From the NCBI GenBank assembly GCA_030760725.1, contig JASWHV010000016.1:22001084-22065083 (forward strand): a stretch of DNA of 64,000 nt, read 5' to 3'. The translations under genes and the position numbers were made by a program. A model generated the notes under the pieces. That model saw nothing but the letters and a program-made list of their open reading frames with translations. It made no database searches and was not told the origin of the DNA. This DNA is from Neostapfia colusana (taxonomy: Eukaryota; Streptophyta; Magnoliopsida; Poales; Poaceae). How positions within the stretch are numbered: the first letter of the stretch is position 1; each line of letters starts with the position of its first letter. Of the stretch, positions 33,939 through 47,000 are shown piece after piece.

Positions 33939-34642
33939 CCTGGCAACGGGGGATGAAATCACTACATGTGGGTACAGTGGTGCAAACTCTGCAGAGTCAA
34001 AACGTTCATGACAGCCATGCTCATGGTCAAGAGCGGCTTGGACTTATTCATGATTAGAGGATTGATGGTTTTGGAAGTTGTAAATGTTAAGCGGGGAGCT
34101 TAACATTGGAAATGATGATATGGTTATTTGATTATGATGGGAGATTGGGACCATTTCACTTGTGTAGTAATGTAGGTGCTTAATAAGCTAAGGTGATAGG
34201 TATTAATTGCGTAGTGCTTTAACCATGAGTTCAATCTCTCCTTGTTCTAGCCATGCATGATATAATTTTCCCACACTTGCTGAGTACCGTTGGTACTCAA
34301 CCTTGCATATTTGTTGGTTTATATTGCTGCTCAGGTCAAGATAATGAGGTGGTGTATAATGATCAAGACTTTGGACCCGAAGAAGGTTTCTAGGTTCATG
34401 GAGACCCCCGGGCAACGCCTGTGATGAAGCCCTCAAGAATAATATTCCGCTGCTAGTTTATTTACTTGTGATGAACTTATTATTGTCCATTGAGACATTT
34501 GCGAATGTAAGACTTATTTATATTCGACACCTGGCTTGTAATAAATGATGCTTCACTATTTGTCATCACATGTATGAGAAAATGATCCTGGCATACATGT
34601 GATATTCACTTGGTTGTTTCTTCGGAAAAACCGGGTGTGACT
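33939..34642 (+). repeat. E2 LTR1, right part
   Basis: Resumes the LTR interrupted at 21804 and ends GTGTGACT just before the first E2 primer site. The terminal base is T where E1 has A. The same T is found at the ends of LTR2 and LTR3, marking the E2 lineage. Confidence 0.9.
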
Positions 34643-34646
34643 GAAG

Positions 34647-34659
34647 TGGTATCAGAGCC
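34647..34659 (+). other. E2 unit 1 primer-binding site
   Basis: TGGTATCAGAGCC, preceded by GAAG after the LTR. The unit 2 copy is exactly 8,122 bp on. Confidence 0.9.
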
Positions 34660-34861
34660 AAGGTTGCCCGTAGGAACGTGGACCTAGGTAGAAATGGACA
34701 TATTTAAGGGCCCTATTTTCTTAAAAACTATTTTACAAAGGTGTGGATTGAAAAGTGTTATTTAAATGAGTCACTTTCTTCATCTTACCCCGACTTTCAT
34801 TCAAAATAGGATTTTTGTTTGAGAGTTTATCTAACCTAATTTTAAATTCTTTTTGTTTTAG

Positions 34862-35641
34862 ATGGTTCGCATGATTCGTACCGCTCACAAGTCCACAGGA
34901 GGGAGAGTTCCCGTAGTTGCCCTTGCCGAGAGAGAGGAGAGCCGTCCGGTGACGTACCTTTCCTACGGATTGGCAGTAGGAGGCTTATTGCGCCGTCTTC
35001 GGCGTATGCTCGAAGCCGCCGGCAATACGGGCAAGCTAATCATCCACTATAACTCCACCAGGACCATCCGTGAGAAGAGGGAAGAATGGAGTTCGGAGAT
35101 GAGGATTATACACGAAAATCAGCTGCTTAAGATCCACCACTCTCCAGCTTGTCGAGCAACACAGGTCGATGCGGAGAAAGATGTCACCTGGGAGGCCATC
35201 ACCTGCCAGAGTCACATCTATCGTCGCCACTTGGACAAAACTGAGTACATCTATGTCCTCCAACGTGAGAGTGGTACCACGGAGTACAAGTACCCACCAG
35301 TGCAGCAAGGGACTTCCCATGAGCACATGGACTTGTGCTTGGAGGATGCGGCTGTGCTCAGCACTTGACTGCAGGAGTGTCAACAAGAGCTTCAGGATGT
35401 CCGGGACACCCTGAAGGAAACGGAGGTGTTGCTGCAAGCCTGCTTAAAGGCGAGAGAAAGAGGAGATGGGAATGAACTGTGTGTCACCGTAAATGATACA
35501 TGGACTCCTGACTCCCCGGATCGCCGAGCGATCAGGCGTCGTCGCACTTCTCCACCAGCAGCCTCCCCACCCAAAGCAGAATCAGAAGGCAGCCGAAATG
35601 ATGAGGAAGATCCCGAGGAGCCAGCTCAAGAGAACGAGTAG
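34862..35641 (+). pseudogene. E2 unit 1 ORF0 with one internal stop
   Basis: Same length and frame as E1 ORF0 (259 codons plus stop). An in-frame TGA at 35366-35368 stands where E1 and unit 2 have CGA (Arg), leaving a 168-residue product that keeps the H3-like N-terminus but loses most of the coiled-coil and acidic parts. In the H3-like segment, Arg 9 is His (CAC, a CpG-type change), giving TAHKSTGG. The ATG directly follows GTTTTAG, as in E1. The lesion is private to this unit, so it arose after the tandem duplication. The family function is unknown. Confidence 0.85.
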
Positions 35642-35945
35642 TGTAGAGTCCTTCCCTTAGTTAGCAAGATGTCGAATAGTCGAGTCGTTACGTTAAGTTA
35701 ATGGTGTGTTAATGCTTGGTGTGTGACGTGAGTTGTGGAAGCCATGAGCAATTGTCCACAGCCTCGTCTTTAGACTGTTTTGCTTTGGTATATGAACCCA
35801 CATGAAATAATATTGCATTTATTTTTGTGTGAGAAATGAACCCTCAGAAAAGTATAACAAAGCCTCAACACTTCAAAGTACAAACAAGTGAAAGTAGTAA
35901 GATGATACTAAATGCTTTCAAATTAACATTGGTTGATTCTGCCAG

Positions 35946-38900
35946 ATGGACGGAAGAGGAAAAGGACGTGCTGCCAACCCCGCCAACAACAACGATGAGG
36001 CGTGCAACCCTCATCTTTCTGGAGGCCAGGACAGGGGTGGTCGCCGTGAAGAAGTTGACCCTCTCCACCAAATGCTGGAGAATCAAAATCAGCTCATCCA
36101 GAACTTGACTCAAGTGGTGGCCAACTTGCATCAAGTTCCACCTCCACAAGCTGCACCACGCCAACCAAGGTTGAGTGAGTTTCTAGGGACTCAACCTCCA
36201 AAGTTCGCAAGTGCTGCTGAACCACTGGAGGCAGATGATTGGCTGAAGACCATTGAAAGTAAGATGAGGATCATACAGTGCCAAGAGTATGAGAGGGTGC
36301 TGTTTGCCTCTCATCAATTGCATGGACCTGCTGCTGATTGGTGGACCGCCTACGTGGCTGCCCATCATGACCCTGAGAACATCACTTGGGAAGAGTTCAA
36401 GCGTAGCTTCCGCAACCAATACATCCCAAGAGGTGAACTCAAAAACAAGAGGAAGGAGTTTTTGGGACTGCAGCAGGGAAACATGACGGTGAGGGAATAC
36501 CTCACTAAATTTACTCAACTACCCCGTTATGCCCCACGGGACATAGAGACTGATGAGCAGAAACAAGATTGTTTGGTGGAGGGACTTACCGCAGAGATGC
36601 AGTGTGCAATGTCCTCAAATGAGTATGAAAGCTTCCAAAAGATGGTGGACATAGCATTTGTGGTAGAAAGGAAGCTAAAGGCCTTGGAAACTGAGAATAA
36701 GAGGAAGGCCGGGTGGTCACATCAAGCTTCAGGGAGCAACACCCGCCCCCGTCTGATGCAGCAACCCCCAGGGCAGACGAACCGTGCTGCGGTACCCTAC
36801 TCAGCACCAAGAGGGTACAACCCAAACTACAGGCCTCCGGCAGCCCCAGCACAGCCACAACGTCAGTTTGTACAACAGCCTCGCCCTGCATATCCACCTC
36901 GACCAGCAGTGCAAGGACCCCCGAACCAACCCCAAGACAACAAAGGCCAGGCACCTAAGATTGGGGTGCAATGTTTTAGCTGTGGTGAAGTGGGACACTA
37001 TGCCCATAAGTGCCCAAAGAAGAAGCCCACGCAGCCACAACAGCAGAATGTGATGAGGGGACGGGTGAACCACGTCACTATGGAGGAAGCACAAGAGGCA
37101 CCCGACGTGGTAGTTGGTAAGTTTCCTGCCAATTTACACATTGCAACCCTGCTGTTTGATTCTGGTGCTACCCACTCAATCATTGCAAAAGGGTTTGTTA
37201 AGAAGCATGATCTAGCAACAACACAAATGAATTATATGCTAGCAGTAAACTCTCCAGGTGGAGAAATAAGGACAAGACAAGTGTGTCCCAAGGTGAATCT
37301 AGACATTACTAGGGTGGTATTTACTGCTAACCTCATAGTGATAGATTCACAAGGGATAGATATTATCTTAGGTATGGATTGGCTGACAAAACATAAGGGA
37401 ATCATTCATTGTTCCACCAGAACGGTGGAACTAACTCATCCTAGCGGCACAAGAGTAAAGTTTATAACAATACAAGAGCCTAGGAGGGACATTAAATTAA
37501 ATCAAGTTGAGGTGAAAGTGGAGGAGATCAGGATTATCCGGGAATATCCAGATGTTTTTCCGGAAGAATTGCCAGGTATGCCTCCCGATCGTGAAGTGGA
37601 ATTTGCAATTGAGCTAGTGCCTGGAACAGCCCCGATATACAAGAGACCTTATCGGATGGACTCCAAGCAGCTGGAAGAACTCAAGGATCATTTGAGAGAA
37701 CTGACGGAAAAGGGGTATATTCGCCCTAGTTCCTCACCTTGGGGAGCTCCGGTGATATTTGTGCCCAAATAGGACGGAACCCAAAGGTTATGCGTGGATT
37801 ACCGTGCTTTGAATGAGGTAACCATCAAGAACAAGTACCCATTACCTCGCATTGAAGACTTGTTTGATCAGTTGAGGGGAGCTTGTGTGTTCTCGAAAAT
37901 TGATCTCAGGTCGGGATACCACCAACTCAAGATAAGACAATCTGATATTCCCAAGACAGCTTTCGTATCTCGGTACGGACTGTATGAATACACCGTCATG
38001 CCTTTCGGGCTAACTAATGCCCCGGCATACTTCATGTATCTCATGAACAAGGTATTCATGGAATATCTGGACAAATTTGTGGTGGTTTTCATAGATGACA
38101 TTCTCGTCTTCTCCAAAGATGAAGAAGAACATGAGAAACATCTAAGATTGGTGTTGCAGAGGCTAAGAGAACACCAACTGTATGCCAAGTTGAGCAAGTG
38201 TGAGTTTTGGCTGAAGAAAGTTCCCTTCTTAGGACATATAATCTCATAGGGAGGAATCTCCGTGGATCCTGCCAAAATCGAAGATATACAGAAGTGGAAG
38301 ACCCCTGAAAATGTCGGGGAAGTTCGAAGCTTCTTGGGATTGGCTGGATACTATCGACGGTTTATTGAAGGATTCTCCAAGATCTCGAGACCTCTCACTA
38401 AACTGTTGGAGAAGGAAATCACATTCACATGGACGCTGCAGTGCGAGAAGAGTTTTCAGGAGTTAAAGGAAAGATTGACAACAGCCCCAGTGCTGGTTAT
38501 GCCAGATATGCAAAAGAGCTCTACGGTGTACTGTGATGCCTCTGGAAACGGGTTGGGATGTGTTCTCATGCAAGAAGGGCACGTCGTGGCTTATGCATCC
38601 CGACAGCTCCGGAAGCACGAGAAGAACTATCCTACACATGACCTAGAACTAGCCGCAGTGGTACACGCGTTGAAAATTTGGCGGCACTATTTGATGGGGA
38701 AGAGGACCGAGATATATACAGATCGTAAGAGTTTGAAGTACATTTTCACACAGCCAGACTTCAACCTCAGACAAAGGAGATGGTTAGAGCTAATCAATGA
38801 CTTTGATGTGGGCATCAACTATCATCCCGGGAAAGCAAACGTCGTGGCCGATGCTTTGAGTCGGAAAGTGCAGGTCAATAAGTTGAGCTTGAAGGACATT

Positions 38901-40415
38901 CCTGCAGAATTGAAGGACGAGGTTATAAGGCTCAATCTATGCCTGGTGAATAGTGGTGAAGCTATCGCCATGGAAGTGGACTCCACACTAGAGCGAGACA
39001 TCCGCGAGGGTCAAAAGAAAGACGAGAAGGTACAAGAGATCAGACAACTCATCAAGGAAAATAAAGCTCCGGGTTTTAGAGAGGATGAACAAGGAACGGT
39101 GTGGCCCGGGAAAAGAATCTGTGTGCCAGAAGTAAAGGAGATCCGTGAATTGATTTTGAAGGAGGCTCATGATTCTGACTATTCCATTCATCCTAGGAGT
39201 ACGAAAATGTACCAGGACCTCAAGAGCAGGTATTGGTGGTATGGCATGAAGCGAGATGTCACGGAACATGTTGCCCTATGTGACACATGTCAGTTGGTGA
39301 AGGCAGAACATCAACGACCCGCGGGATTATCGCAACCACTCAAAGCGCCTGAATGGAAATGGGAAGAAATCAGCATGGATTTCATCGTGGGATTGCCTAG
39401 AACCCAATCAGGATATGATTCGATATGGGTCATTGTTGATAGGCTAACCAAGGTAGCTCATTTCATCTCCGTGAAAGAAAGCTACAGCGGATCCAAATTG
39501 GCAGAGCTGTACATGTCAAGGATCGTGTGTTACCATGGAGTGCCAAAGAAGATTGTGTCGGATCGAGGGACACAGTTCACCTCAAGGTTCTGGCAGAAGT
39601 TGCACGAAACCATGGGAACCCATCTGAACTTTAGTTCTGCCTATCATCCCCAAACTGATGGGCAGACGGAAAGAACCAATCATATCCTTGAAGATATGCT
39701 AAGGGCAGGTGCACTCAAAAACAATAGGAGTTGGGACAAAAACTTACCGTATGTGGAGTTTTCCTATAACAACAGCTATCAAGCTAGTATGAAGATGTCA
39801 CCGTTTGAAGCCTTGTACGGGAGAAAGTGCAGAACTCCCCTATTTTGGAACCAAACAGAGGAAAGTAAAGTGTTGTGTCCAGAAGTACTACAAGAAGCCG
39901 AGGCGAAGGTGAGGGAAATTCGCAATAACTTGAGGATAGCACAGACACGCCAAAAGAGCTATGCCGATGTACGTAGAAGAGAGCTCGTTTTCAACGTGGG
40001 AGACTATGTCTATCTCAAAGTGTCCCCTATCAGAGGACTTCGTCGGTTCAAGGTGAAAGGGAAGTTGTCACCTCGATACATCGGACCCTTTCAAGTTTTG
40101 GAAAGGAAAGGCGAAGTGGCGTATCAACTAGAGTTACCGGCTCGCCTATCGGATGTGCACGATGTATTCCATGTGTCACAACTCAAGAAATGCCTGAGGA
40201 CGCCTGAGGAGGTGTTACCCATGAATGAAGTGAACGTAGCTGAGGATTTGTCTTATGCCGAGCAACCATACAAGATTTTGGAGACAATGGAACGCCTCAC
40301 CAGAAATAAAAGAATCCGGATGTGCAAGGTGCAGTGGAAGCATCACTCAGAAGAGGAAGCCACCTGGGAGCGGGAAGATGAGCTCAAGGCACAATTTCCG
40401 GAATTGTTTTCTTAG
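35946..40415 (+). pseudogene. gag-pol: E2 unit 1 gag-pol (1,489 codons) with two in-frame stops
   Basis: Domain order and length are identical to E1: gag with zinc knuckle CFSCGEVGHYAHKC, protease DSGATHS, RT with FIDD, RNase H, integrase with zinc site and D,D(35)E triad, chromodomain-like tail. Stops are TAG at 37770-37772 (codon 609, a Lys in unit 2, private to this unit) and TAG at 38247-38249 (codon 768, Glu in E1, shared with unit 2). The shared stop lies between RT and RNase H. It must predate the duplication or have spread by gene conversion. RNase H also has DRKS where the other copies have DHKS. The pol region from 38262 to the end is one uninterrupted 717-codon frame, but its displayed start is internal and not a real start. 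Confidence 0.95.
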
Positions 40416-40422
40416 AACCACC

Positions 40423-40460
40423 AATCTCGAGGACGAGATTTCTTTTAAGGGGGGTAGAGC
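40423..40460 (+). other. E2 unit 1 hairpin and polypurine tract
   Basis: AATCTCG-AGGA-CGAGATT (perfect 7-bp stem) then CTTTTAAGGGGGGTAGAGC up to LTR2. Confidence 0.8.
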
Positions 40461-42764
40461 TGTAACACCCCAAAATTTTGATTCAAAACCCTAAATCATG
40501 TTAAGAGGGGGATTTAAAAATTTTTGGACGTGTTGCATGTTTTGCAAAAATTCAAATTCAAACTGGAATTCAAATTAAACTCAAATCAGAAAAGAAATAG
40601 AAAAAGAAAAAGGAAAACAGAAAAAAACCGGCCAGTGGGCCGAAACCCACCAGCCGGCCCACCCTGCCCCGCGCCAGCCCGCAGCCACGCGCCCGCGCTC
40701 TCTCTCTCAGACAGGTGGGACCCACCTGTCATCCCTAACCCCGATCGTCCGAAACTCGGACTGTTCACCCGCGCGCGCGCGATCGCAACCGACCGGATTT
40801 CCGGCCGAATTCTGGTTCCGGAGAACCTATTCTGTTTAGATGATGTGTATTACTATTTTCATAATAAAGTACACATTTATGCATAGGAAAAATAAATCTG
40901 AAAATATAGCAACTAGTAAATGATAAATGGAGTTTCTAAAATCTAAAGAATTCAGTTTAAGGTTGGTAGAAATTCTAAAGGCACATATGGAGAAGAAAAA
41001 TACTTTTCATACATACTTGGTAGTGAAAAGGTGTAGTAGTTGAATATAAGGAATTTATTTAAATGGGAAACTCATACATATACAGTAGGTAAGTATAAAT
41101 GTGAACATAAAAGTAGGAATCATATACACATGATTAAAAGTGCATGCAAGCCACAAATCATCACACATAGAGTAACCACAACACATATAATGGTGAATGA
41201 CTTTCATAGATATGAATGTGTGGTTTGTATGAAGTGGAAGTGTGAACTATGTCTTATGATTGCTGTTTTTCTTTTGTATGTGTGATGGTATGATGTAGAA
41301 CCTGCTCAAGATCAAGTTATTCCTTTCCAAGATCAGGACTACCCATTTCAAGAGCAGCAAGAAGGAGGCAAGTGTCCTTGACCACTTTGATCCTATGCTA
41401 GGATGTGTAGATAGAATTATTTGCATTGTCAAATGAAATATGAAACCCATGCTAGGAAGTTTCCCTAGAATTGCATTATCTTGTTTCCTTGTAGCTTGGG
41501 TTGGGATTTATTTTATCATGTCATTTATTATTATGCATATGCTTAGCCATGCTTAGAATGGAATATTTGGGATATGAGATCATCAGTTTATTTTACCATA
41601 CTCTTGAATGAGATATTGTGAGTTGTGTAGAGGTAGGGATCAAGGCAAGTTGGATGCTTTGGTTGTGTGCTGGGTGCACGAGACTTGGGTTTGTGTTTAG
41701 TACTTGCCTGGATCCTAAGGACCGGTTCATGGAGCATGTAACCTGGCTTTACAGTGCCAACCACATGCTGAGATGGGGCAGCTTGGCCAATTAATTAGGT
41801 GTATCCCCGGTGTAGTATGGATGTGTTGGATGGTGCGGGGAATAGGTGTCAGCTGGACTACCATATGAACCGCAAGGCTCAAGAGGGGGCCACTGCAGCG
41901 GGGTTGGAGCCTCTTGTATGCTGTTAGGGGTGAAACCTCAGTGGGCCCACGCTCGTCGGGAATCCCTTTGTAAAGGCTTCGTAGTGATCTCCTGGCTACA
42001 CACCTGGGAAGTGTGAATGTGGTTCGTAGCCACTGGCATAATGGAGGTTCTTTTAGTCCACCCGGCAACGGGGGATGAAATCACTACATGTGGGTACAGT
42101 GGTGCAAACTCTGCAGAGTCAAAACTGTCATGACAGCCGTGCTCACGGTCAAGAGCGGCTTGGACTTATTCATGATTAGAGGATTGATGGTTTTGGAAGT
42201 TGTAAATGTTAAGCGGGGAGCTTAACATTGGAAATGATGATATGGTTATTTGATTATGATGGGAGATTGGGACCATTTCACTTGTGTAGTAATGTAGGTG
42301 CTTAATAAGCTAAGGTGATAGGTATTAATTGCGTAGTGCTTTAACCATGAGTTCAACCTCTCCTTGTTCTAGCCATGCATGATATAATTTTCCCACACTT
42401 GCTGAGTACCGTTGGTACTCAACCTTGCATATTTGTTGGTTTATATTGCTGCTCAGGTCAATATAATGAGGTGGTGTATAATGATCAAGACTTTGGACCC
42501 GAAGAAGGTTTCTAGGTTCATGGAGACCCCCGGGCAACGCCTGTGATGAAGCCCTCAAGAATAATATTCCGCTGCTAGTTTATTTACTTGTGATGAACTT
42601 ATTATTGTCCATTGAGACATTTGCGAATGTAAGACTTATTTATATTCGACACCTGGCTTGTAATAAATGATGCTTCACTATTTGTCATCACATGTATGAG
42701 AAAATGATCCTGGCATACATGTGATATTCATTTGGTTGTTTCTTCGGAAAAACCGGGTGTGACT
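40461..42764 (+). repeat. E2 LTR2, shared central LTR with promoter deletion
   Basis: 2,304 bp. It serves as 3' LTR of unit 1 and 5' LTR of unit 2. Relative to LTR1 it lacks the equivalent of 19445-20565, with the junction at TTCCGGA/GAACC. The missing part includes the TATA box and donor-like splice site. Its remaining variants match LTR3 more closely than LTR1 almost to its right end, which places the recombination point near that end or implies gene conversion. Confidence 0.92.
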
Positions 42765-42768
42765 GAAG

Positions 42769-42781
42769 TGGTATCAGAGCC
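42769..42781 (+). other. E2 unit 2 primer-binding site
   Basis: TGGTATCAGAGCC, directly after LTR2, as expected for a tandem unit sharing an LTR. Confidence 0.9.
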
Positions 42782-42983
42782 AAGGTTGCCCGTAGGAACG
42801 TGGACCTAGGTAGAAATGGTCATATTTAAGGGCCCTATTTTCTTAAAAACTATTTTACAAAGGTGTGGATTGAAAAGTGTTATTTAACTGAGTCACTATC
42901 TTCATCTTACCCCGACTTTCATTCAAAATAGAATTTTTGTTTGAGAGTTTATCTAACCAAATTTTAAATTCTTTTTGTTTTAG

Positions 42984-43763
42984 ATGGTTCGCATAATTCG
43001 TACCGCTCGCAAGTCCACAGGAGGGAGAGTTCCCATAGTTGCCCTTTCCGAGAGAGAGGAGAGCCGTCCGGTGACGTACCTTTCCTACGGATTGGCAGTA
43101 GGAGGCTTATTGCGCCGTCTTCGGCGTATGCTCGAAGCCGCCGGCAATACGGGCAAGCTAATCATCCACTATAACTCCACCAGGACCATCCGTGAGAAGA
43201 GGGAAGAATGGAGTTCGGAGATGAGGATTATAAACGAAAATCAGCTGCTTAAGATCCACCACTCTCCAGCTTGTCGAGCAACACAGGTCGATGCGGAGAA
43301 AGATGTCACCTAGGAGGCCATCACCTGCCAGAGTCACATCTATCATCGCCACTTGGACAAAACTGAGTACATCTATGTCCTCCAACGTGAGAGTGGTACC
43401 ACGGAGTACAAGTACCCACCAGTGCAGCAAGGGACTTCCCATGAGCACATGGACTTGTGCTTGGAGGATGCGGCTATGCTCAGCACTCGACTGCAGGAGT
43501 GTCAACAAGAGCTTCAGGATGTCCGGGACACCCTGAAGGAAACGGAGGCGTTGCTGCGAGCCTGCTTAAAGGCGAGAGAAAGAGGAGATGGGAATGAACT
43601 GTGTGTCACCGTAAATGATACATGGACTCCTGACTCCCCGGATCGCCGAGCGATCAGGCATCGTCGCACTTCTCCACCAGCAGCCTCCCCACCCAAAGCA
43701 GAATCAGAAGGCAGCCGAAATGATGAGGAAGATCCCGAGGAGCCAGCTCAAGAGAACGAGTAG
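42984..43763 (+). pseudogene. E2 unit 2 ORF0 with one internal stop
   Basis: Same frame and length as the other ORF0 copies. An in-frame TAG at 43311-43313 replaces TGG (Trp) present in E1 and unit 1, cutting the protein to 109 residues. The downstream frame stays open to the normal stop at 43763. The H3-like core TARKSTGG is intact. Nearby changes are Met 4 to Ile and Ala 22 to Ser. The acceptor-like GTTTTAG directly precedes the ATG. The lesion is private to this unit. Its only upstream LTR (LTR2) lacks the TATA box, so transcription from its own promoter is doubtful. Confidence 0.85.
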
Positions 43764-44067
43764 TGTAGAGTCCTTCCCTTAGTTAGCAAGATGTCGAATA
43801 GTCGAGTCGTTACGTTAAGTTAATGGTGTGTTAATGCTTGGTGTGTGACGTGAGTTGTGGAAGCCATGAGCAATTGTCCACAGCCTCGTCTTTAGACTGT
43901 TTTGCTTTGGTATATGAACCCACATGAAATAATATTGCATTTATTTTTGTGTGAGAAATGAACCCTCAGAAAAGTATAACAAAGCCTCAACACTTCAAAG
44001 TACAAACAAGTGAAAGTAGTAAGATGATACTAAATGCTTTCAAATTAACATTGGTTGATTCTGCCAG

Positions 44068-47000
44068 ATGGACGGAAGAGGAAAAGGACGTGCTGCCAAC
44101 CCCGCCAACAACAACGATGAGGCGTGCAACCCTCATCTTTCTGGAGGCCAGGACAGGGGTGGTCGCCGTGAAGAAGTTGACCCTCTCCACCAAATGCTGG
44201 AGAATCAAAATCAGCTCATCCAGAACTTGACTCAAGTGGTGGCCAACTTGCATCAAGTTCCACCTCCACAAGCTGCACCACGCCAACCAAGGTTGAGTGA
44301 GTTTCTAGGGACTCAACCTCCAAAGTTCGCAAGTGCTGCTGAACCACTGGAGGCAGTTGATTGGCTGAAGACCATTGAAAGTAAGATGAGGATCATACAG
44401 TGCCAAGGGTATGAGAGGGTGCTGTTTGCCTCTCATCAATTGCATGGACCTGCTGCTGATTGGTGGACCGCCTACGTGGCTGCCCATCATGACCCTGAGA
44501 ACATCACTTGGGAAGAGTTCAAGCGTAGCTTCCGCAACCAATACATCCCAAGAGGTGAACTCAAAAACAAGAGGAAGGAGTTTTTGGGACTGCAGCAGGG
44601 AAACATGACGGTGAGGGAATACCTCACTAAATTTACTCAACTATCCCGTTATGCCCCACGGGACATAGAGACTGATGAGCAGAAACAAGATTGTTTCATG
44701 GAGGGACTTACCACAGAGATGCAGTGTGCAATGTCCTCAAATGAGTATGAAAGCTTCCAAAAGATGGTGGACAGAGCATTTGTGGTAGAAAGAAAGCTAA
44801 AGGCCTTGGAAACTGAGAATAAGAGGAAGGCCGGGTGGTCACATCAAGCTTCAGGGAGCAACACCCGCCCCCATCTGATGCAGCAACCCGCAGGGCAGAC
44901 GAACCGTGCTGCGGTACCCTACTCAGCACCCAGAGGGTACAACCCAAACTACAGGCCTCCGGCAGCACCAGCACAGCCACAACGTCAGTTTGTACAACAG
45001 CCTCGCCCTGCATATCCACCTCGACCAGCAGTGCAAGGACCCCCGAACCAACCCCAAGACAACAAAGGCCAGGCACCTAAGATTGGGGTGCAATGTTTTA
45101 GCTGTGGTGAAGTGGGGCACTATGCCCATAAGTGCCCAAAGAAGAAGCCCACGCAGCCACAACAGCAGAATGTGATGAGAGGACGGGTGAACCACGTCAC
45201 TATGGAGGAAGCACAAGAGGCACCCGACGTGGTAGTTGGTAAGTTTCCTGCCAATTTACACATTGCAACCCTGCTGTTTGATTCTGGTGCTACCCACTCG
45301 TTCATTGCAAAAGGGTTTGTTAAGAAGCATGATCTAGCAACAACACAAATGAATTATATGCTAGCAGTAAACTCCCCAGGTGGAGAAATAAGGACAAGAC
45401 AAGTGTGTCCCAAGGTGAATCTAGACATTACTGGGGTGGTATTTACTGCTAACCTCATAGTGATAGATTCACAAGGGATAAATATTATCTTGGGTATGGA
45501 TTGGCTGACAAAACATAAGGGAATCATCCATTGTTCGACCAGAACGGTGGAACTAACTCACCCTAGCGGCACAAGAGTAAAGTTTATAACAATACAAGAG
45601 CCTAGGAGGGACATTAAATTAAATCAAGTTGAGGTGAAAGTGGAGGAGATCAGGATTATCCGGGAATATCCAGATGTTTTTCCGGAAGAATTGCCAGGTA
45701 TGCCTCCCGATCGTGAAGTGGAATTTGCAATTGAGCTAGTGCCTGGAACAGCCCCGATATACAAGAGACCTTATCGGATGGACTCCAAGCAGCTGGAATA
45801 ACTCAGGGATCATTTGAGAGAACTGACGGAAAAGGGGTATATTCGCCCTAGTTCCTCACCTTGGGGAGCTCCGGTGATATTTGTGCCCAAGAAGGACGGA
45901 ACCCAAAGGTTATGCGTGGATTACCGTGCTTTGAATGAGGTAACCATCAAGAACAAGTACCCATTACCTCGCATTGAAGACTTGTTTGATCAGTTGAGGG
46001 GAGCTTGTGTGTTCTCGAAAATTGATCTCAGGTCGGGATACCACCAACTCAAGATAAGGCAATCTGATATTACCAAGACAACTTTCGTATCTCGGTACGG
46101 ACTGTATGAATACACCGTCATGCCTTTCAGGTTAACTAATGCCCCGGCATACTTCATGTATCTCATGAACAAGGTATTCATGGAATATCTGGACAAATTT
46201 GTGGTGGTTTTCATAGATGACATTCTCGTCTTCTCCAAAGATGAAGAAGAACATGAGAAACATCTAAGATTGGTGTTGCAGAGGCTAAGAGAACACCAAC
46301 TGTATGCCAAGTTGAGCAAGTGTGAGTTTTGGCTGAAGAAAGTTCCCTTCTTAGGACATATAATCTCGTAGGGAGGAATCTCCATGGATCCTGCCAAAAT
46401 CGAAGATATACAGAAGTGGAAGACCCCTGAAAATGTCGGGGAAGTTCGAAGCTTCTTTGGATTGGCTGGATACTATCGATGGTTTATTGAAGGATTCTCC
46501 AAGATCTCGAGACCTCTCACTAAACTGTTGGAGAATGAAATCACATTCACATGGACGCCGCAGTGCGAGAAGAGTTTTCAGGAGTTAAAGGAAAGATTGA
46601 CAACAGCCCCAGTGCTGGTTATGCCAGATATGCAAAAGAGCTTTACGGTGTACTGCGATGCCTCTGGAAACGAATTGGGATGTGTTCTCATGCAAGAAGG
46701 GCACGTCGTGGCTTATGCATCCCGACAGATCCGGAAGCACGAGAAGAACTATCCTACACATGACCTAGAACTAGCCACAGTGGTACACGCGTTGAAAATT
46801 TGGCGGCACTATTTGATTGGGAAGAGGACCAAGATATATACGGATCATAAGAGTTTGAAGTACATTTTCCCACAGCCAGACCTCAACCTCAGACAAAGGA
46901 GATGGTTAGAGCTAATCAATGACTTTGATGTGGGCATCAACTATCATCCCGGGAAAGCAAACGTCAGGGCCGATGCTTTGAGTCGGAAAGTGCAGGTCAA

